A DNA stretch of 25,550 bases, from NCBI GenBank assembly GCA_011055585.1, contig DRGT01000057.1, positions 1 through 25,550 on the forward strand. The letters are read 5' to 3'. The notes under the pieces were generated by a model that made no database searches, was not told the origin of the DNA, and saw only the letters and a list, made by a program, of their open reading frames with translations. Below are positions 4,831 to 12,266 of the stretch, in pieces; the first letter of the stretch is position 1, and each line of letters opens with the position of its first letter. The DNA is from Candidatus Nitrosopumilus sp. GTDB lineage: Archaea; Thermoproteota; Nitrososphaeria; Nitrososphaerales; Nitrosopumilaceae. Both the position numbers and the translations under genes were made by a program.

Positions 4831-7233
4831 CTAGGCTGAGCCATCTTCTTTATCCCTATCAAATTGAACAGAATACCTAATCCCCACGTCCAAAACATCT
4901 TCTTGAGAGATAAAAACACTAGATCGACCATGTAAAAAACCACGCTTCTTAAATCCAAAGCTGTTTAAGGCTCGAGAAACTCTCCTAGATGACACTAAAA
5001 CCTCTTCATTACCCTCTAAAGCAAACAATTCCCGGACACGCTCTGATATTTCAACAATAGAGTACAACTTAGGTTTTTGAACGATGTCCTTTAAGGCCAA
5101 AATAAGTTTCGTCTCTAATTCATCATCTTGTTGAATCCCACGCTTCTCTAATATCTTTTGGTTGGCCAGTTCAATCAATCCAGGGACCCATTCTTCATCA
5201 ATAGTTAGTGCCATTGCGATTAATGGTAGCCATAATTCTCTTTCTCTTCCAATGATTTGACCGAACTTTTGACGCAATATTATCCTTTGGTTTTCCATTA
5301 ATGTTTCGTTGGGTGCTTGAGGGTGGAAAAAAACTCTAGAAATGGCTGGGTTCTCTGTAAAAATTAAAAAAGGGGTGTTTTTTTTTTTATTTTCTTGGTT
5401 ATACTCTATTTTACTCCACCCTTTCCACCCTTCACCCCTCTTATCTTCATTTAAATGGTAGTATGAGCGAAAAAGTGGGTGGGTTTTCGACGATCGACGA
5501 AGCCCACCCTGTACAATTGACGAAGTATACTTAATTGGGCTTTGTTTGCCAAATGGAGCTTGGTTTGACCGCCATCTTTGGTACAATCCTGAGAAACTAA
5601 ACCCACCCCTTTTTCCACCCCCGGAGTTTATCATGGATTCCCATTGGATGAATTCATCGTCATTTGTCGTATTTCCCCTTGTTTTTGTTCGTTGATCGTC
5701 GTCCTTAGGATTCTCTAGGGTGGGGTAGGGTGGATTGGGTGGGTTTTGGTTTTGACCCAAAAACACCCCCCTTTCTCCTAATTCTACATAATTATTAGGG
5801 TTTTGGACTTCTTTTTTGAGGCCGTCGACAGTGGTTTCGTCGATTGTCGCACCTTCTTTTGGGGTGATTATTTTTGGTTCTGTGCTCTCTTTTGGCTTTT
5901 CTTCTGTTTCGTCTTCTTCCATTATCCATTTCGTTAATTGTCGTAGGTCTTGGTAGTTTTTCAACACGACTTCGTAGTTTTCGAACATTGTTTGGTGTAG
6001 TTGGTCTCTGTATTCTTCCCATTTTTCATCCATGATCTCCACATCAGTGTTCAGGATTTTCTTGTTCGTACTTCGGATCATTGTGATTTCAATGGTTCGA
6101 TCCAATAGCACCTCTTCAAGGCCTTCTATGTTGGCTATTGTCGTCGGCCCGTAGGTCTCGTATGTTTTGCTTTTTCTTACTGTGACTCCGCCTTCATTGT
6201 GTTCTTCTATTCTGCTGACGTATATTCCTTTCTTGTACCTGCTTAGTAGTAGACTGCGAATTTCGCTTCCTTCGTTTTTTGCGTATTTTTCTCCTTCGTC
6301 TTTTAGGAATGTTGGCCTGGCTTCTTGTGTTAATCTAAACAAGTTTGCTGGTGTTTGGCTTAGTGTTGGGTGTGCATTCCAGCACGTTTGACCTAAATAG
6401 GTTGTCAACTTGGTTTTCCCACATCCTTTTCTTCCGTTAATAAACAACATTGGATATGAGTCAAATAGGTAGTGGAAGTAAGTGCCTATTTCCCAGCATG
6501 TTAATAGTTTAAATTCTTTACTGTTTTTAAAGTCGAAGTATTGTTTTTTGTCTTCTGTTAGCTCGTTTCCGATTTCCGTCATCGTTTTTTGTTTTTCTTC
6601 TTCTTCTTTGGTTTTTTCTAAGTACTTTTTAACTCTGTTTTGAGGCCATCTGTTGTGTTCTGTTATTTGGTTAGTGATATAATAATCGCCAGCCTTTTTA
6701 GTCTTATAGTCTATCCATTCTATTTTTTTATCGCTTGTGATTAACGCTGGATACTTTCCTTCCTTTTCTATTTCATCTCCATCTTTTGTCACTATGGTTT
6801 TTGTCGCGTGTAAGTGTGTTCCTATCACTAGCCTTTTTTCTTCTGGGATGTAATCGATTGCTGGATTGATGGTTTTGTTTTTTGCTTCCCAATCGATTTC
6901 GATTTCTGGTTCTGTGCTTTCTTTGTCCTGATCCATTTTTTCTTCTTGTCTTTTTTCTTGCACTTTATTCATGGCTTGATATATCTTTTGTTTTTTGGCG
7001 TTGTCTAATTTTTTGTGTTGGATTTTTGCTATTAAGTCTTTTGTGTTGGTTATTGTGGTCATTTTGTCGGCTTCGTAGTATCCCCAATCGTATAATTCTA
7101 GTAGCTCGTTTTCTATTAGTAGGCATAGTTTGTTGTCTGTTGTTCCGATGAATATGTCTTTGGTGACTTTTTTGCCGTCTTCTAGTATTCTTTTTTTTTG
7201 GTTTGGCCATGCGTTGGTGAATGTTGGGTTCAT
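4831..7233 (-). CDS. D5-like AAA+ ATPase (replicative helicase type) with a large low-complexity insert
   Basis: Starts at ATG 7233 with GGTGAAAGTG about 8 nt upstream, close behind the methyltransferase stop. 800 residues. The AAA+ core has Walker A (GRKGCGKT, 267-274), Walker B-like RPTFLKDEGE (306-315) and the IEGLEEVLLDRTIEI region (369-383), as in DUF3631/phage D5-type helicases. About 435-640 is an Asn/Pro-rich (NPPNPPYPTLENP) and Gly/Arg/Trp-rich (KRGEGWKGWSK) segment. It separates the lid from the usual GRERELWLPLIAMA helix (662-675). A winged-helix-like C-terminus (about 705-780) follows. It would unwind DNA in replication. No primase domain is evident; residues 100-240 are unassigned. 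Confidence 0.82.
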   Translation of the reverse strand: MNPTFTNAWPNQKKRILEDGKKVTKDIFIGTTDNKLCLLIENELLELYDWGYYEADKMTTITNTKDLIAKIQHKKLDNAKKQKIYQAMNKVQEKRQEEKMDQDKESTEPEIEIDWEAKNKTINPAIDYIPEEKRLVIGTHLHATKTIVTKDGDEIEKEGKYPALITSDKKIEWIDYKTKKAGDYYITNQITEHNRWPQNRVKKYLEKTKEEEEKQKTMTEIGNELTEDKKQYFDFKNSKEFKLLTCWEIGTYFHYLFDSYPMLFINGRKGCGKTKLTTYLGQTCWNAHPTLSQTPANLFRLTQEARPTFLKDEGEKYAKNEGSEIRSLLLSRYKKGIYVSRIEEHNEGGVTVRKSKTYETYGPTTIANIEGLEEVLLDRTIEITMIRSTNKKILNTDVEIMDEKWEEYRDQLHQTMFENYEVVLKNYQDLRQLTKWIMEEDETEEKPKESTEPKIITPKEGATIDETTVDGLKKEVQNPNNYVELGERGVFLGQNQNPPNPPYPTLENPKDDDQRTKTRGNTTNDDEFIQWESMINSGGGKRGGFSFSGLYQRWRSNQAPFGKQSPIKYTSSIVQGGLRRSSKTHPLFRSYYHLNEDKRGEGWKGWSKIEYNQENKKKNTPFLIFTENPAISRVFFHPQAPNETLMENQRIILRQKFGQIIGRERELWLPLIAMALTIDEEWVPGLIELANQKILEKRGIQQDDELETKLILALKDIVQKPKLYSIVEISERVRELFALEGNEEVLVSSRRVSRALNSFGFKKRGFLHGRSSVFISQEDVLDVGIRYSVQFDRDKEDGSA

Positions 7234-7237
7234 TTTA

Positions 7238-7927
7238 TTACACTTTCACCATGGTTTTGAGGAATTCTTTTCCAATGTATTCAGCGTATTTTGGTGGAAC
7301 GCATTGAGATAGTGTTTTTTTATTGTTTACCCACCCTATTTCCATTGCATTTTGCCATTCTTTTAGTTCGTTGTTTTTATTCTGTTTTACTATGGTATTG
7401 TAATATGCTCTTTTTTCTTTGTTTCCGAAGCACCCTGGTTTTCCCCCGCCCCATACTCCTATAGCTGTCCCATTCCATACCGCATTTTTGTGTTTTTTGT
7501 GTGGAATTTGATTTGGTTTAAACCCATGGCATTCAAATATCCGGTGCCGTATTATTTTTAATCTAAACATTTCTCCACATAACATCAAATCTTTTCGTAG
7601 CGGAGCACCGATTACGTTTTCAATCACGAATGGCTTTTGAGTCGCTTGTAGTAATCTTCTTGTTTCTCTAATTAAATCAGGGTATTCTTTTCCTTTTTTT
7701 CTCCATTTAATTGTTCCATGAGAGTATGCTTGGCATGGTGGGGAAGCCCATATTAAATCGGCTTTTTCCATTTCTTTTATACTTGTGTTTAATGCGTCAA
7801 TCTGATTTAGTTTGAATGGGTATTCTGGCATTGGGTTGATGTCGATCCCAATTATTTCATTGAATCCAGCGTTTTTTAGACCAACGCTTGCTCCTCCTGC
7901 ACCACAAAATAAGTCTAATAATTTCAT
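7238..7927 (-). CDS. DNA (cytosine-5) methyltransferase
   Basis: I place the start at ATG 7927 (MKLLDLFCGAGG) because GAAGTG lies 5 nt upstream and the preceding gene ends just before it; an ATG at 7960 has no SD and lies inside that gene. The 229-residue product has motif I (FCGAGG), motif IV with the catalytic Cys (ASPPCQAYSH), motif VI (FVIENV) and an Arg-x-Arg motif VIII region (RHRIFE). The C-terminal helices hold PPKYAEYIG. It is shorter than most C5 enzymes (about 300 or more), leaving a small target-recognition domain. Likely an orphan virus methyltransferase guarding against host restriction; no cognate nuclease lies next to it. Confidence 0.92.
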   Translation of the reverse strand: MKLLDLFCGAGGASVGLKNAGFNEIIGIDINPMPEYPFKLNQIDALNTSIKEMEKADLIWASPPCQAYSHGTIKWRKKGKEYPDLIRETRRLLQATQKPFVIENVIGAPLRKDLMLCGEMFRLKIIRHRIFECHGFKPNQIPHKKHKNAVWNGTAIGVWGGGKPGCFGNKEKRAYYNTIVKQNKNNELKEWQNAMEIGWVNNKKTLSQCVPPKYAEYIGKEFLKTMVKV

Positions 7928-7938
7928 GTTTTCACTTC

Positions 7939-8040
7939 TTAGTTTGTTGGCCTTCCACATTTAAAGCATCTTTTAAAAATGTGTCTTTCCCATTGGGTTA
8001 GTTCTTGTCTGCAGGTTTTGCAGTCTTGTATTGTTCTCAT
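7939..8040 (-). CDS. 33-aa zinc-ribbon microprotein
   Basis: ATG 8040 overlaps the TGA of the upstream nuclease gene (ATGA junction), and the stop lies 11 bases before the methyltransferase start. The product carries two knuckles, CKTC (residues 7-10) and CFKC (25-28), with a His-rich linker (WERHIFKR). It is a minimal zinc ribbon, probably DNA- or protein-binding. The exact fit between two genes and the four conserved-spacing cysteines make it credible despite its size. Confidence 0.68.
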   Translation of the reverse strand: MRTIQDCKTCRQELTQWERHIFKRCFKCGRPTN

Positions 8041-8330
8041 TTAATCCCTATTTCTTCCCAGTATATTTTTCTTTTGATTTTGTGGCAGATCATTTTCCTT
8101 TGGTGAAACATTTTGTTTATTGGTTCTGCTTCTTGTATCTTCAATCTGTCTTTTTTTGAGACCTTTCCTGCTTTGCATTGTACGAATATGATTTCCTGTT
8201 CTTTGACGGCGATCAGGTCGAATGCGCTTTTGCTTCCGGCCATTCTGAATACTGTCCAATTTTGTTTGAGTAGCTCGTTTTTTGCGCGGTATTCGAATCT
8301 TCTTCCTGATTCGTATTTTCTGTTTGGCAT
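8037..8330 (-). CDS. PD-(D/E)XK nuclease, Hjc-like Holliday-junction resolvase
   Basis: Start at ATG 8330, just after the TGA of the upstream gene. The 97-residue product matches the small archaeal resolvase plan. A basic helix with Glu7/Glu13 (YESGRRFEYRAKNELL) is followed by a strand, then GSKSAFDLIAV with the metal-binding Asp38. IIFVQCKAGK comes next, with Gln51 and Lys53 as the second half-motif (QxK instead of ExK, a variant seen in this superfamily). The family resolves four-way junctions during recombination-dependent replication. Length fits (Hjc about 120). It could also be another nuclease of the same fold. Confidence 0.78.
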   Translation of the reverse strand: MPNRKYESGRRFEYRAKNELLKQNWTVFRMAGSKSAFDLIAVKEQEIIFVQCKAGKVSKKDRLKIQEAEPINKMFHQRKMICHKIKRKIYWEEIGIK

Positions 8331-8334
8331 TTTT

Positions 8335-8811
8335 TCACGATCCAACAATTAACCACATGGTTGCGAATAGTAGGATTGAGAGTCCTACTAATAGGATTTG
8401 GGTGACGTGCCATCTATCTAAGTTTAGTTGGGTTTCTTTTTTTATCGTGTTTTCTAATCCAATTATTTGTGCTTGAACTCCCATCTCTTTGGTTGCTTTT
8501 TCTTTGGCGTTGGATGCTTTGGCCCAACTTTCTGTTTCTTTGATGACGTTATGCAATTCGTTGTATCGTGTTTTTATTGTTTGGTGTAGTTTTTGGTCTC
8601 TTTTTAGTAACTTTCTTGCTTCTTGTGGGCTGGCTGAAATTACTTCGTTTAATTGGTGGTCGCAATCTCCCCATCCTTGGCTCCATACTTTTCGGCAGCT
8701 TTGTAGTATTGGTAGTCCACCGTGTGGTTTGTTTTGATTGTATTCCATGACTTCTACTAGTCTGTTTCCCCAGTCGAATCCTGTGTACGTTTTTCCTTTT
8801 TTGAATTTCAT
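8335..8811 (-). CDS. Coiled-coil protein with C-terminal membrane anchor
   Basis: Starts at ATG 8811 (SD GGAGGAAG) in an ATGA overlap with the upstream gene. 158 residues: a short N-terminal beta/aromatic part (KTYTGFDWGNRLVEVMEY), a central helix with heptad-like repeats (about 70-130), and a single hydrophobic segment at the end (VTQILLVGLSILLFATMWLIVG). The topology suggests a tail-anchored protein exposing a coiled coil on one side of the membrane. The upstream gene is also a membrane protein, so the two may act together. Family unknown. Confidence 0.7.
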   Translation of the reverse strand: MKFKKGKTYTGFDWGNRLVEVMEYNQNKPHGGLPILQSCRKVWSQGWGDCDHQLNEVISASPQEARKLLKRDQKLHQTIKTRYNELHNVIKETESWAKASNAKEKATKEMGVQAQIIGLENTIKKETQLNLDRWHVTQILLVGLSILLFATMWLIVGS

Positions 8812-8993
8812 CTAATTCTTCCTCCTTTTAGTATGGTGTTTACTCCTGGTAGCCAGATAACTAGTCCGATTACTAGTGCGATTGCTGCGCTTGCTGGTAG
8901 TAGTTCTGGTTTGATTGTTGATGCTTGGACTAACCCGATGGCGTACATCATTATGATGGTTCCTAGTCCTATTGAATCAATTTCAAACTTCAT
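8808..8993 (-). CDS. Small two-TM membrane protein, 61 aa
   Basis: ATG 8993 has GGAGAG 7 nt upstream; longer in-frame reading upstream is a compositional shadow. Two hydrophobic helices (GLGTIIMMYAIGLVQA and ASAAIALVIGLVIWLPG) are separated by a short loop with Lys/Glu/Pro, and the tail is basic (KGGRIR). Size and topology are like the small hydrophobic coat proteins of spindle-shaped or pleomorphic archaeal viruses, but many membrane proteins look the same. Coupled by ATGA to the coiled-coil membrane protein downstream. Confidence 0.66.
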   Translation of the reverse strand: MKFEIDSIGLGTIIMMYAIGLVQASTIKPELLPASAAIALVIGLVIWLPGVNTILKGGRIR

Positions 8994-9031
8994 TTTCGTT
9001 CTCTCCACTTTTTTTGTTGTGTTTTTATTAG

Positions 9032-9175
9032 TTATTTTGGTTCTGGTAGGTATTCTATCCTGTATTTTTCCATTATTTCTTTTTTGGTTTTTTCGCTTAA
9101 TAGGCTTTTTGGCACTCCTTTTTCGCCTCGGTATGTTCCTTCCCATACTTCTTTTTTTATGAGTAGTATTGGCAT
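9032..9175 (-). CDS. Hypothetical protein, 47 aa
   Basis: ATG 9175 follows the upstream stop TAA by two bases and is served by GAGGA about 8-10 nt upstream. The 47 residues are charged (KKEVWEGTYRGEKGVPKSLL) with a helical end (KTKKEIMEKYRIEYLPEPK). The sequence has the flavour of small phage regulators but matches no family I know. A longer upstream extension in the same frame is Arg/Lys-rich shadow coding of the neighbouring gene. Confidence 0.55.
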   Translation of the reverse strand: MPILLIKKEVWEGTYRGEKGVPKSLLSEKTKKEIMEKYRIEYLPEPK

Positions 9176-9177
9176 TT

Positions 9178-9483
9178 TTATGGGTCCTCTTCTTCTGTTT
9201 CGTGTTCTTCGCATTTTGGCGTGTCGTGCTGTGCACAGGTTTTTGCTGGTTTTCCACATTTTATTCGAAGCTCGCATTTTTGTTCGTATTTTGGTTTGCT
9301 TTGTTTTTTGATTTTTCCTTCTAGGTATGCGTTTATTGTTGCAGCGCATTCTGGGTAATTACACCTCATTGTTATTTTGTTTTGTGGTTCGAATCCAACG
9401 GTTAGTTTTCCTTTTTCGTTTACGAATACATAGGTGTCTTTTGTGGAGCACCATCCGTGTTCGTGTTTGCATTTTTGTTTCAT
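9178..9483 (-). CDS. Cys/His-rich multi-zinc protein, 101 aa
   Basis: SD AAGGAGAGGA lies about 8 nt before ATG 9483. The product has a first cluster C-x-H-x-H-x2-C (KCKHEHGWC), a second CNYPEC near residue 41, and a third group with CELRIKC, CAQH and CEEH in the last 35 residues, so two or three zinc sites are likely. The C-terminus is acidic (EEHETEEEDP). Such proteins usually bind nucleic acids or other proteins. It is one of about ten Cys-rich products in this operon. Confidence 0.66.
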   Translation of the reverse strand: MKQKCKHEHGWCSTKDTYVFVNEKGKLTVGFEPQNKITMRCNYPECAATINAYLEGKIKKQSKPKYEQKCELRIKCGKPAKTCAQHDTPKCEEHETEEEDP

Positions 9484-9500
9484 TTTTTTATCCTCTCCTT

Positions 9501-9812
9501 TTAGTGAACCATTTTAGGTAGTAGTTCTTCTGATTGTACTCCTATTTTCCATGTGGTCATTATAGTTAGAATGTTTTCCAATAGTGCTAGTTGTCCTTGT
9601 CTGTTGTGGTATTCTGTTGTTGTTTCTTCTAAGTTGTCTTTTAATATCCTTAGGTGGTTTTGCATTCCAATTAAATCTTTTGCTAATTGGTTGTATATTC
9701 CATTGGTTATTATAGTAAGGTTTTTTTCCATTTTTTTGCCACAATGTTCACATGCAACCCATTTTAATGTTAATTTATTTAATTTTGGCCCTTCTTTTAT
9801 TTCTGGTTTCAT
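9501..9812 (-). CDS. Zinc-knuckle protein with long helix, 103 aa
   Basis: ATG 9812 overlaps the upstream TGA (ATGA), with AAGGAGAG 12 nt upstream. Near residue 20 a single CEHC knuckle (WVACEHCGKKME) precedes a long helical region (YNQLAKDLIGMQNHLRILK) and a hydrophobic end (LLENILTIMTTW). Only one pair of cysteines is present, so metal binding would need dimerisation or a partner. Function unknown; a coiled-coil dimer is plausible. Confidence 0.62.
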   Translation of the reverse strand: MKPEIKEGPKLNKLTLKWVACEHCGKKMEKNLTIITNGIYNQLAKDLIGMQNHLRILKDNLEETTTEYHNRQGQLALLENILTIMTTWKIGVQSEELLPKMVH

Positions 9813-9943
9813 TGTTTTATTACTCTCCTTAGTTCTTTTAGGGCGCATGGTGGCCCGCATACTAGTGTTTCTGGGTTTTCTATTTGGTCTATTGTTGGGT
9901 AGAATTTTTTGCCGCACCTGATGCATTTTTGGAATCGTATCAC
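9809..9943 (-). CDS. Zinc-ribbon microprotein, 44 aa
   Basis: I choose GTG 9943 because it overlaps the upstream TGA in a GTGA junction like the ATGA junctions around it, and GGAGAAGTG lies upstream. An ATG at 9976 would add 11 residues without an SD. The ribbon has CIRC (about residues 7-10) and CGPPC (29-33). The helix after it is basic (ALKELRRVIKQ). A compact DNA- or protein-binding zinc ribbon is likely. Confidence 0.58.
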   Translation of the reverse strand: MIRFQKCIRCGKKFYPTIDQIENPETLVCGPPCALKELRRVIKQ

Positions 9944-10230
9944 TTTGGTTTCACTTCTCCACTTTCTTTCCACCATCTTGCAACTTCTTCTGTAGCTGTT
10001 TCGGTTGGTTCTCTCCAGACCAGGCTTAATTTTGTTGATCTGCAATTAATGCATGTTTCTTTTGTGTTTTGGAATAAACCTTGGAATCTTTTCCATATTC
10101 CTCTTGTTGTTGGTTCTATATAAGTTGCTTCATTAAATGTTCCTCTAATTATTTCTGTTCCTTTATTATATTCTTTTTTGAAGTCTATTTCGCAGTTTAG
10201 GCAGTTGTATTTTACTCTTGTTGTTTTCAT
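9940..10230 (-). CDS. Zinc-ribbon protein, 96 aa
   Basis: Start at ATG 10230 with AGAGGG 7 nt upstream and an ATGA overlap with the previous gene. Knuckles CLNC (about residues 10-13) and CINC (about 60-63) flank a 46-residue insert with Thr/Ile strands and an aromatic helix (GIWKRFQGLFQN). After the ribbon come TEEVARWWKES and a Lys tail. The widely spaced knuckles resemble phage zinc ribbons of unknown role. Confidence 0.62.
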   Translation of the reverse strand: MKTTRVKYNCLNCEIDFKKEYNKGTEIIRGTFNEATYIEPTTRGIWKRFQGLFQNTKETCINCRSTKLSLVWREPTETATEEVARWWKESGEVKPK

Positions 10231-10487
10231 TTTTTTCCCTCTTTTAAAATATAACTTGCCCATTTTGTTTGTGCTTCTGGTATGATTATTTTTTGTTGTC
10301 CTTCTTTTTTCTTTATTTTCCTAATTTGTTTTAGTGTCCAATCCAAGCTTTGTAGTTTCCCATAAATTCTTTCTAATAGTGTTTCTTCGTACTTTGTTGT
10401 CGCTTTTAGTATTCTAGCGTTGAACCATTTGCTTTTGTTGTCTGTTTCTTTTTGAACTAATTCCTCTAATTCTTCTATTTGGTTCAT
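10227..10487 (-). CDS. Helical hypothetical protein, 86 aa
   Basis: Starts at ATG 10487, a few bases after the upstream stop, with GGGT about 8 nt upstream. Two helical segments rich in Lys/Glu (NQIEELEELVQKETDNKSK; ERIYGKLQSLDWTLKQIRKI) point to a coiled coil or helical hairpin, followed by a short strand. There are no Cys and no membrane segment. Unrecognised; it lies between two zinc-ribbon genes in the same coupled operon. Confidence 0.62.
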   Translation of the reverse strand: MNQIEELEELVQKETDNKSKWFNARILKATTKYEETLLERIYGKLQSLDWTLKQIRKIKKKEGQQKIIIPEAQTKWASYILKEGKK

Positions 10488-10490
10488 TTT

Positions 10491-10661
10491 TTATACCCTG
10501 ATTACTTTTTTTTGTGCTGCTCTTAGGCTTTTTTGCATTTCTTTTTCAATCTTTCTTTTTTTTAACAATATTGTTAACCCTATTTCTGTTGCTTTCATGC
10601 AACAATCTGAGCAGTATCCCCCAAATATAATGGTTTCTTCACATATTGGGCATTGACTCAT
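10491..10661 (-). CDS. Zinc-finger protein, 56 aa
   Basis: ATG 10661 overlaps the TAA of the upstream gene (TAATG), with AAGGAG about 10 nt upstream. The first 20 residues form a finger, CPIC then CSDCC (SQCPICEETIIFGGYCSDCC), followed by a long basic helix (LLKKRKIEKEMQKSLRAAQK). Finger plus basic helix suits nucleic-acid binding. A longer in-frame extension lies within the upstream gene and lacks an SD. Confidence 0.6.
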   Translation of the reverse strand: MSQCPICEETIIFGGYCSDCCMKATEIGLTILLKKRKIEKEMQKSLRAAQKKVIRV

Positions 10662-10858
10662 TATGTTGTTCTCCTTGTTGTTGTTCCAGTGGGTGGTAGT
10701 CCTCTTATTTTTAATGCGGCTTCTTGTTTTTTTCTCAGTAATTTTTTCCATTTTCTTTCGTGTTGTAGCTCACATCTCTCTAGTATTTTGTGCCTGGCCA
10801 TTCTTTTTTCGCTTAGGAAAGTATGGCATTGGTTGCACATGACTTGTTTATTCGTCAT
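10661..10858 (-). CDS. CxxC...HxxxxxC zinc-finger protein, 65 aa
   Basis: ATG 10858 lies inside the last codons of the glycosylase gene. The N-terminus has CNQC (residues 8-11), then HKILERC (23-29), a C2HC-type finger like small U1/zf-like proteins, followed by a very basic helix (QHERKWKKLLRKKQ) and a Thr/Arg tail. A second in-frame ATG (residue 7) is the alternative start; neither has a strong SD. Likely nucleic-acid binding. Confidence 0.58.
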   Translation of the reverse strand: MTNKQVMCNQCHTFLSEKRMARHKILERCELQHERKWKKLLRKKQEAALKIRGLPPTGTTTRRTT

Positions 10859-11330
10859 CTGTTATTCCCAACTCTTTTTTCATTATTTGATCTCTAACTA
10901 AGTCGCTGGATTGCATTAGTTTTTCGAAGAACTCTGGTTTTTTGGTTTTGTGGAACCACTGATAATTAACGGATTTGTCTTTGAGGCCTTTTACTATTTT
11001 TTTCTCACATATTCTAACTTCTTTGTTGCTTGGTTCCCATTCGTTTAAGTATTGTTCTTCGAATGCTTGTGGTTTGATTTCTTGCCTGGTTTTGAATCCT
11101 CTTTTTGCCATTTCCATTCTTACGTCCCAGTGCCGGTTGTATAAGTGCCCTATTTTATCGTGGAAGAAGTCATCACATCCTTTTTTAAAGTGGTATGTTT
11201 TTGGTGGGTTAGTTACCTTTTTATACTTGTCTTTTTTTTGCAAGTATTTGCATAACTCTATTATTTCTTGGTATTCTGTTTTGAGGTGTTGGTCGCTTAG
11301 TGCTTCTACTGGTACTAGATTTACTATCAT
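10848..11330 (-). CDS. denV: Pyrimidine-dimer DNA glycosylase/AP lyase (T4 endonuclease V family)
   Basis: The 160-residue product shows the DenV signature: an N-terminal strand followed by VEALSDQHLKTEY (T4: VSELADQHLMAEY). FFHDKIGHLYNRHWDVRMEM then aligns with the conserved FFYDKL..L..R helix. AKRGFKTRQEI follows, matching ECLKRGFNI. The catalytic amine in T4 is the N-terminal Thr2; here residues 2-4 are Ile-Val-Asn, so the amine would come from another residue or from a different start, which deserves a check. It cuts at UV-induced cyclobutane dimers to begin base-excision repair. SD GAGGGAGT; ATGA overlap with the upstream gene. Confidence 0.88.
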   Translation of the reverse strand: MIVNLVPVEALSDQHLKTEYQEIIELCKYLQKKDKYKKVTNPPKTYHFKKGCDDFFHDKIGHLYNRHWDVRMEMAKRGFKTRQEIKPQAFEEQYLNEWEPSNKEVRICEKKIVKGLKDKSVNYQWFHKTKKPEFFEKLMQSSDLVRDQIMKKELGITDDE

Positions 11331-11665
11331 TTTTTACTCCCTCTTGTTTTTCTTTTGTCTTTGTTGTCCATTCGTCTTTTAAACCTATTCTTTTTGGTTG
11401 TTCTCTTCAAAATGCGTTTAGTAGTCATCTTGCTCGCTACTAATTCTAATTTGATGTTAGTGACTGGTTTTTCTAAAGGGTTATGAAACATTTTTTCAAG
11501 GGTAGGAGCCATAAAATGAGGTCCTGGAAAGTATCTGGCCATTGAACAATTTTCCATAGTGAGCTTTTTAAAGGTATAAGATACTTTGCTCTTTTCATCT
11601 TCCATGATTATAGTGAGTTGTTTTTGCCCAAGCTTCAGTACTGTTTTTTTTTCTATTTTAATCAT
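11327..11665 (-). CDS. Hypothetical basic protein, 112 aa
   Basis: I prefer ATG 11665, with GGTGGG about 5 nt upstream; ATG 11677 adds four residues. Beta-rich N-terminal half (KKTVLKLGQKQLTIIM; KVSYTFKKLTMENCSMARYF), a middle with Pro/Phe/His (GPHFMAPTLEKMFHNPLE), and an extremely basic C-terminal tail of about 30 residues (Lys/Arg repeats). The tail suggests binding to nucleic acid. It overlaps both neighbours by a few bases. No family recognised. Confidence 0.6.
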   Translation of the reverse strand: MIKIEKKTVLKLGQKQLTIIMEDEKSKVSYTFKKLTMENCSMARYFPGPHFMAPTLEKMFHNPLEKPVTNIKLELVASKMTTKRILKRTTKKNRFKRRMDNKDKRKTRGSKK

Positions 11666-12131
11666 CTGGCCCACCATAACATTTTTCTTTAAACTTTTTT
11701 GGAATTGTATCGTGTCCTAGTAAGTCGAATAGGTTTTGTATTACTACACAAGCGCTTCCTCCACTATGGCCATGTTTATAGAATACATCTTTCATTTCAT
11801 CAGCCAATTGTTCTGCTCTTGCTGTTGACTCGAATTCGTTTAACAAGAATTTGGCTATTGCTGGGAAGGAATTTCCTACTGGTTCTTTTCTAATAACATC
11901 GAATAATTCTTTAGCGTTTTTTTCTACTAAGCCACCATATAATTGATTTTGATTCCATCCACAATTGTCGCATTTTATGGTATTATCTAATAGCCAATCG
12001 CTTGGTCTTTTTGTTGGGTTCTCGATTAAGAATCGTATTTGGTCTAATTCTGCCATGCTTTTATGCTCAGCGTTTAAATATGCTTGCATTCCTTTTTCTA
12101 CGAATACTTGGTTTTTTCTTTTTTCTGTCAT
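11658..12131 (-). CDS. Hypothetical protein with CxxC and helical domain, 157 aa
   Basis: SD AGGAGTGA 8 nt before ATG 12131. A charged N-terminus is followed by a CDNCGWNQNQ knuckle near residues 54-57, and then a helical domain (AKELFDVIRKE; FLLNEFESTARAEQLADEM) with HGHSGG near residue 120 and a last Cys near residue 151. The knuckle has no obvious partner pair nearby. The HSGGS turn is suggestive of a phosphate or metal loop, but I cannot assign an activity. Confidence 0.6.
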   Translation of the reverse strand: MTEKRKNQVFVEKGMQAYLNAEHKSMAELDQIRFLIENPTKRPSDWLLDNTIKCDNCGWNQNQLYGGLVEKNAKELFDVIRKEPVGNSFPAIAKFLLNEFESTARAEQLADEMKDVFYKHGHSGGSACVVIQNLFDLLGHDTIPKKFKEKCYGGPDD

Positions 12132-12266
12132 TTAAATCACTCCTAAATATTTGGCTATGATGAATAGTACTCCAAGCCCTAGGGTAAGGACTACTAAAAT
12201 CCAAAAAACTGCAATCCATTGCATTCTTTTAAACGATTTATCGAATGAGTCATTAAAAAAATCCAT
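12132..12266 (-). CDS. Single-TM small membrane protein, 44 aa
   Basis: ATG 12266 overlaps the TAA of the upstream gene, with GGAGG about 7 nt upstream. The N-terminal 18 residues are polar and aromatic (DFFNDSFDKSFKRMQW), followed by one long hydrophobic helix (IAVFWILVVLTLGLGVLFII) and a very short tail. A holin-like or virion-membrane role is possible; the sequence does not decide. Confidence 0.6.
   Translation of the reverse strand: MDFFNDSFDKSFKRMQWIAVFWILVVLTLGLGVLFIIAKYLGVI

Noticed and set aside
5380..5830. Intein in the D5-like ATPase
   Set aside because: The insert lacks the N-terminal Cys/Ser, block B/F/G motifs and C-terminal His-Asn; it is low complexity rather than a folded splicing domain.
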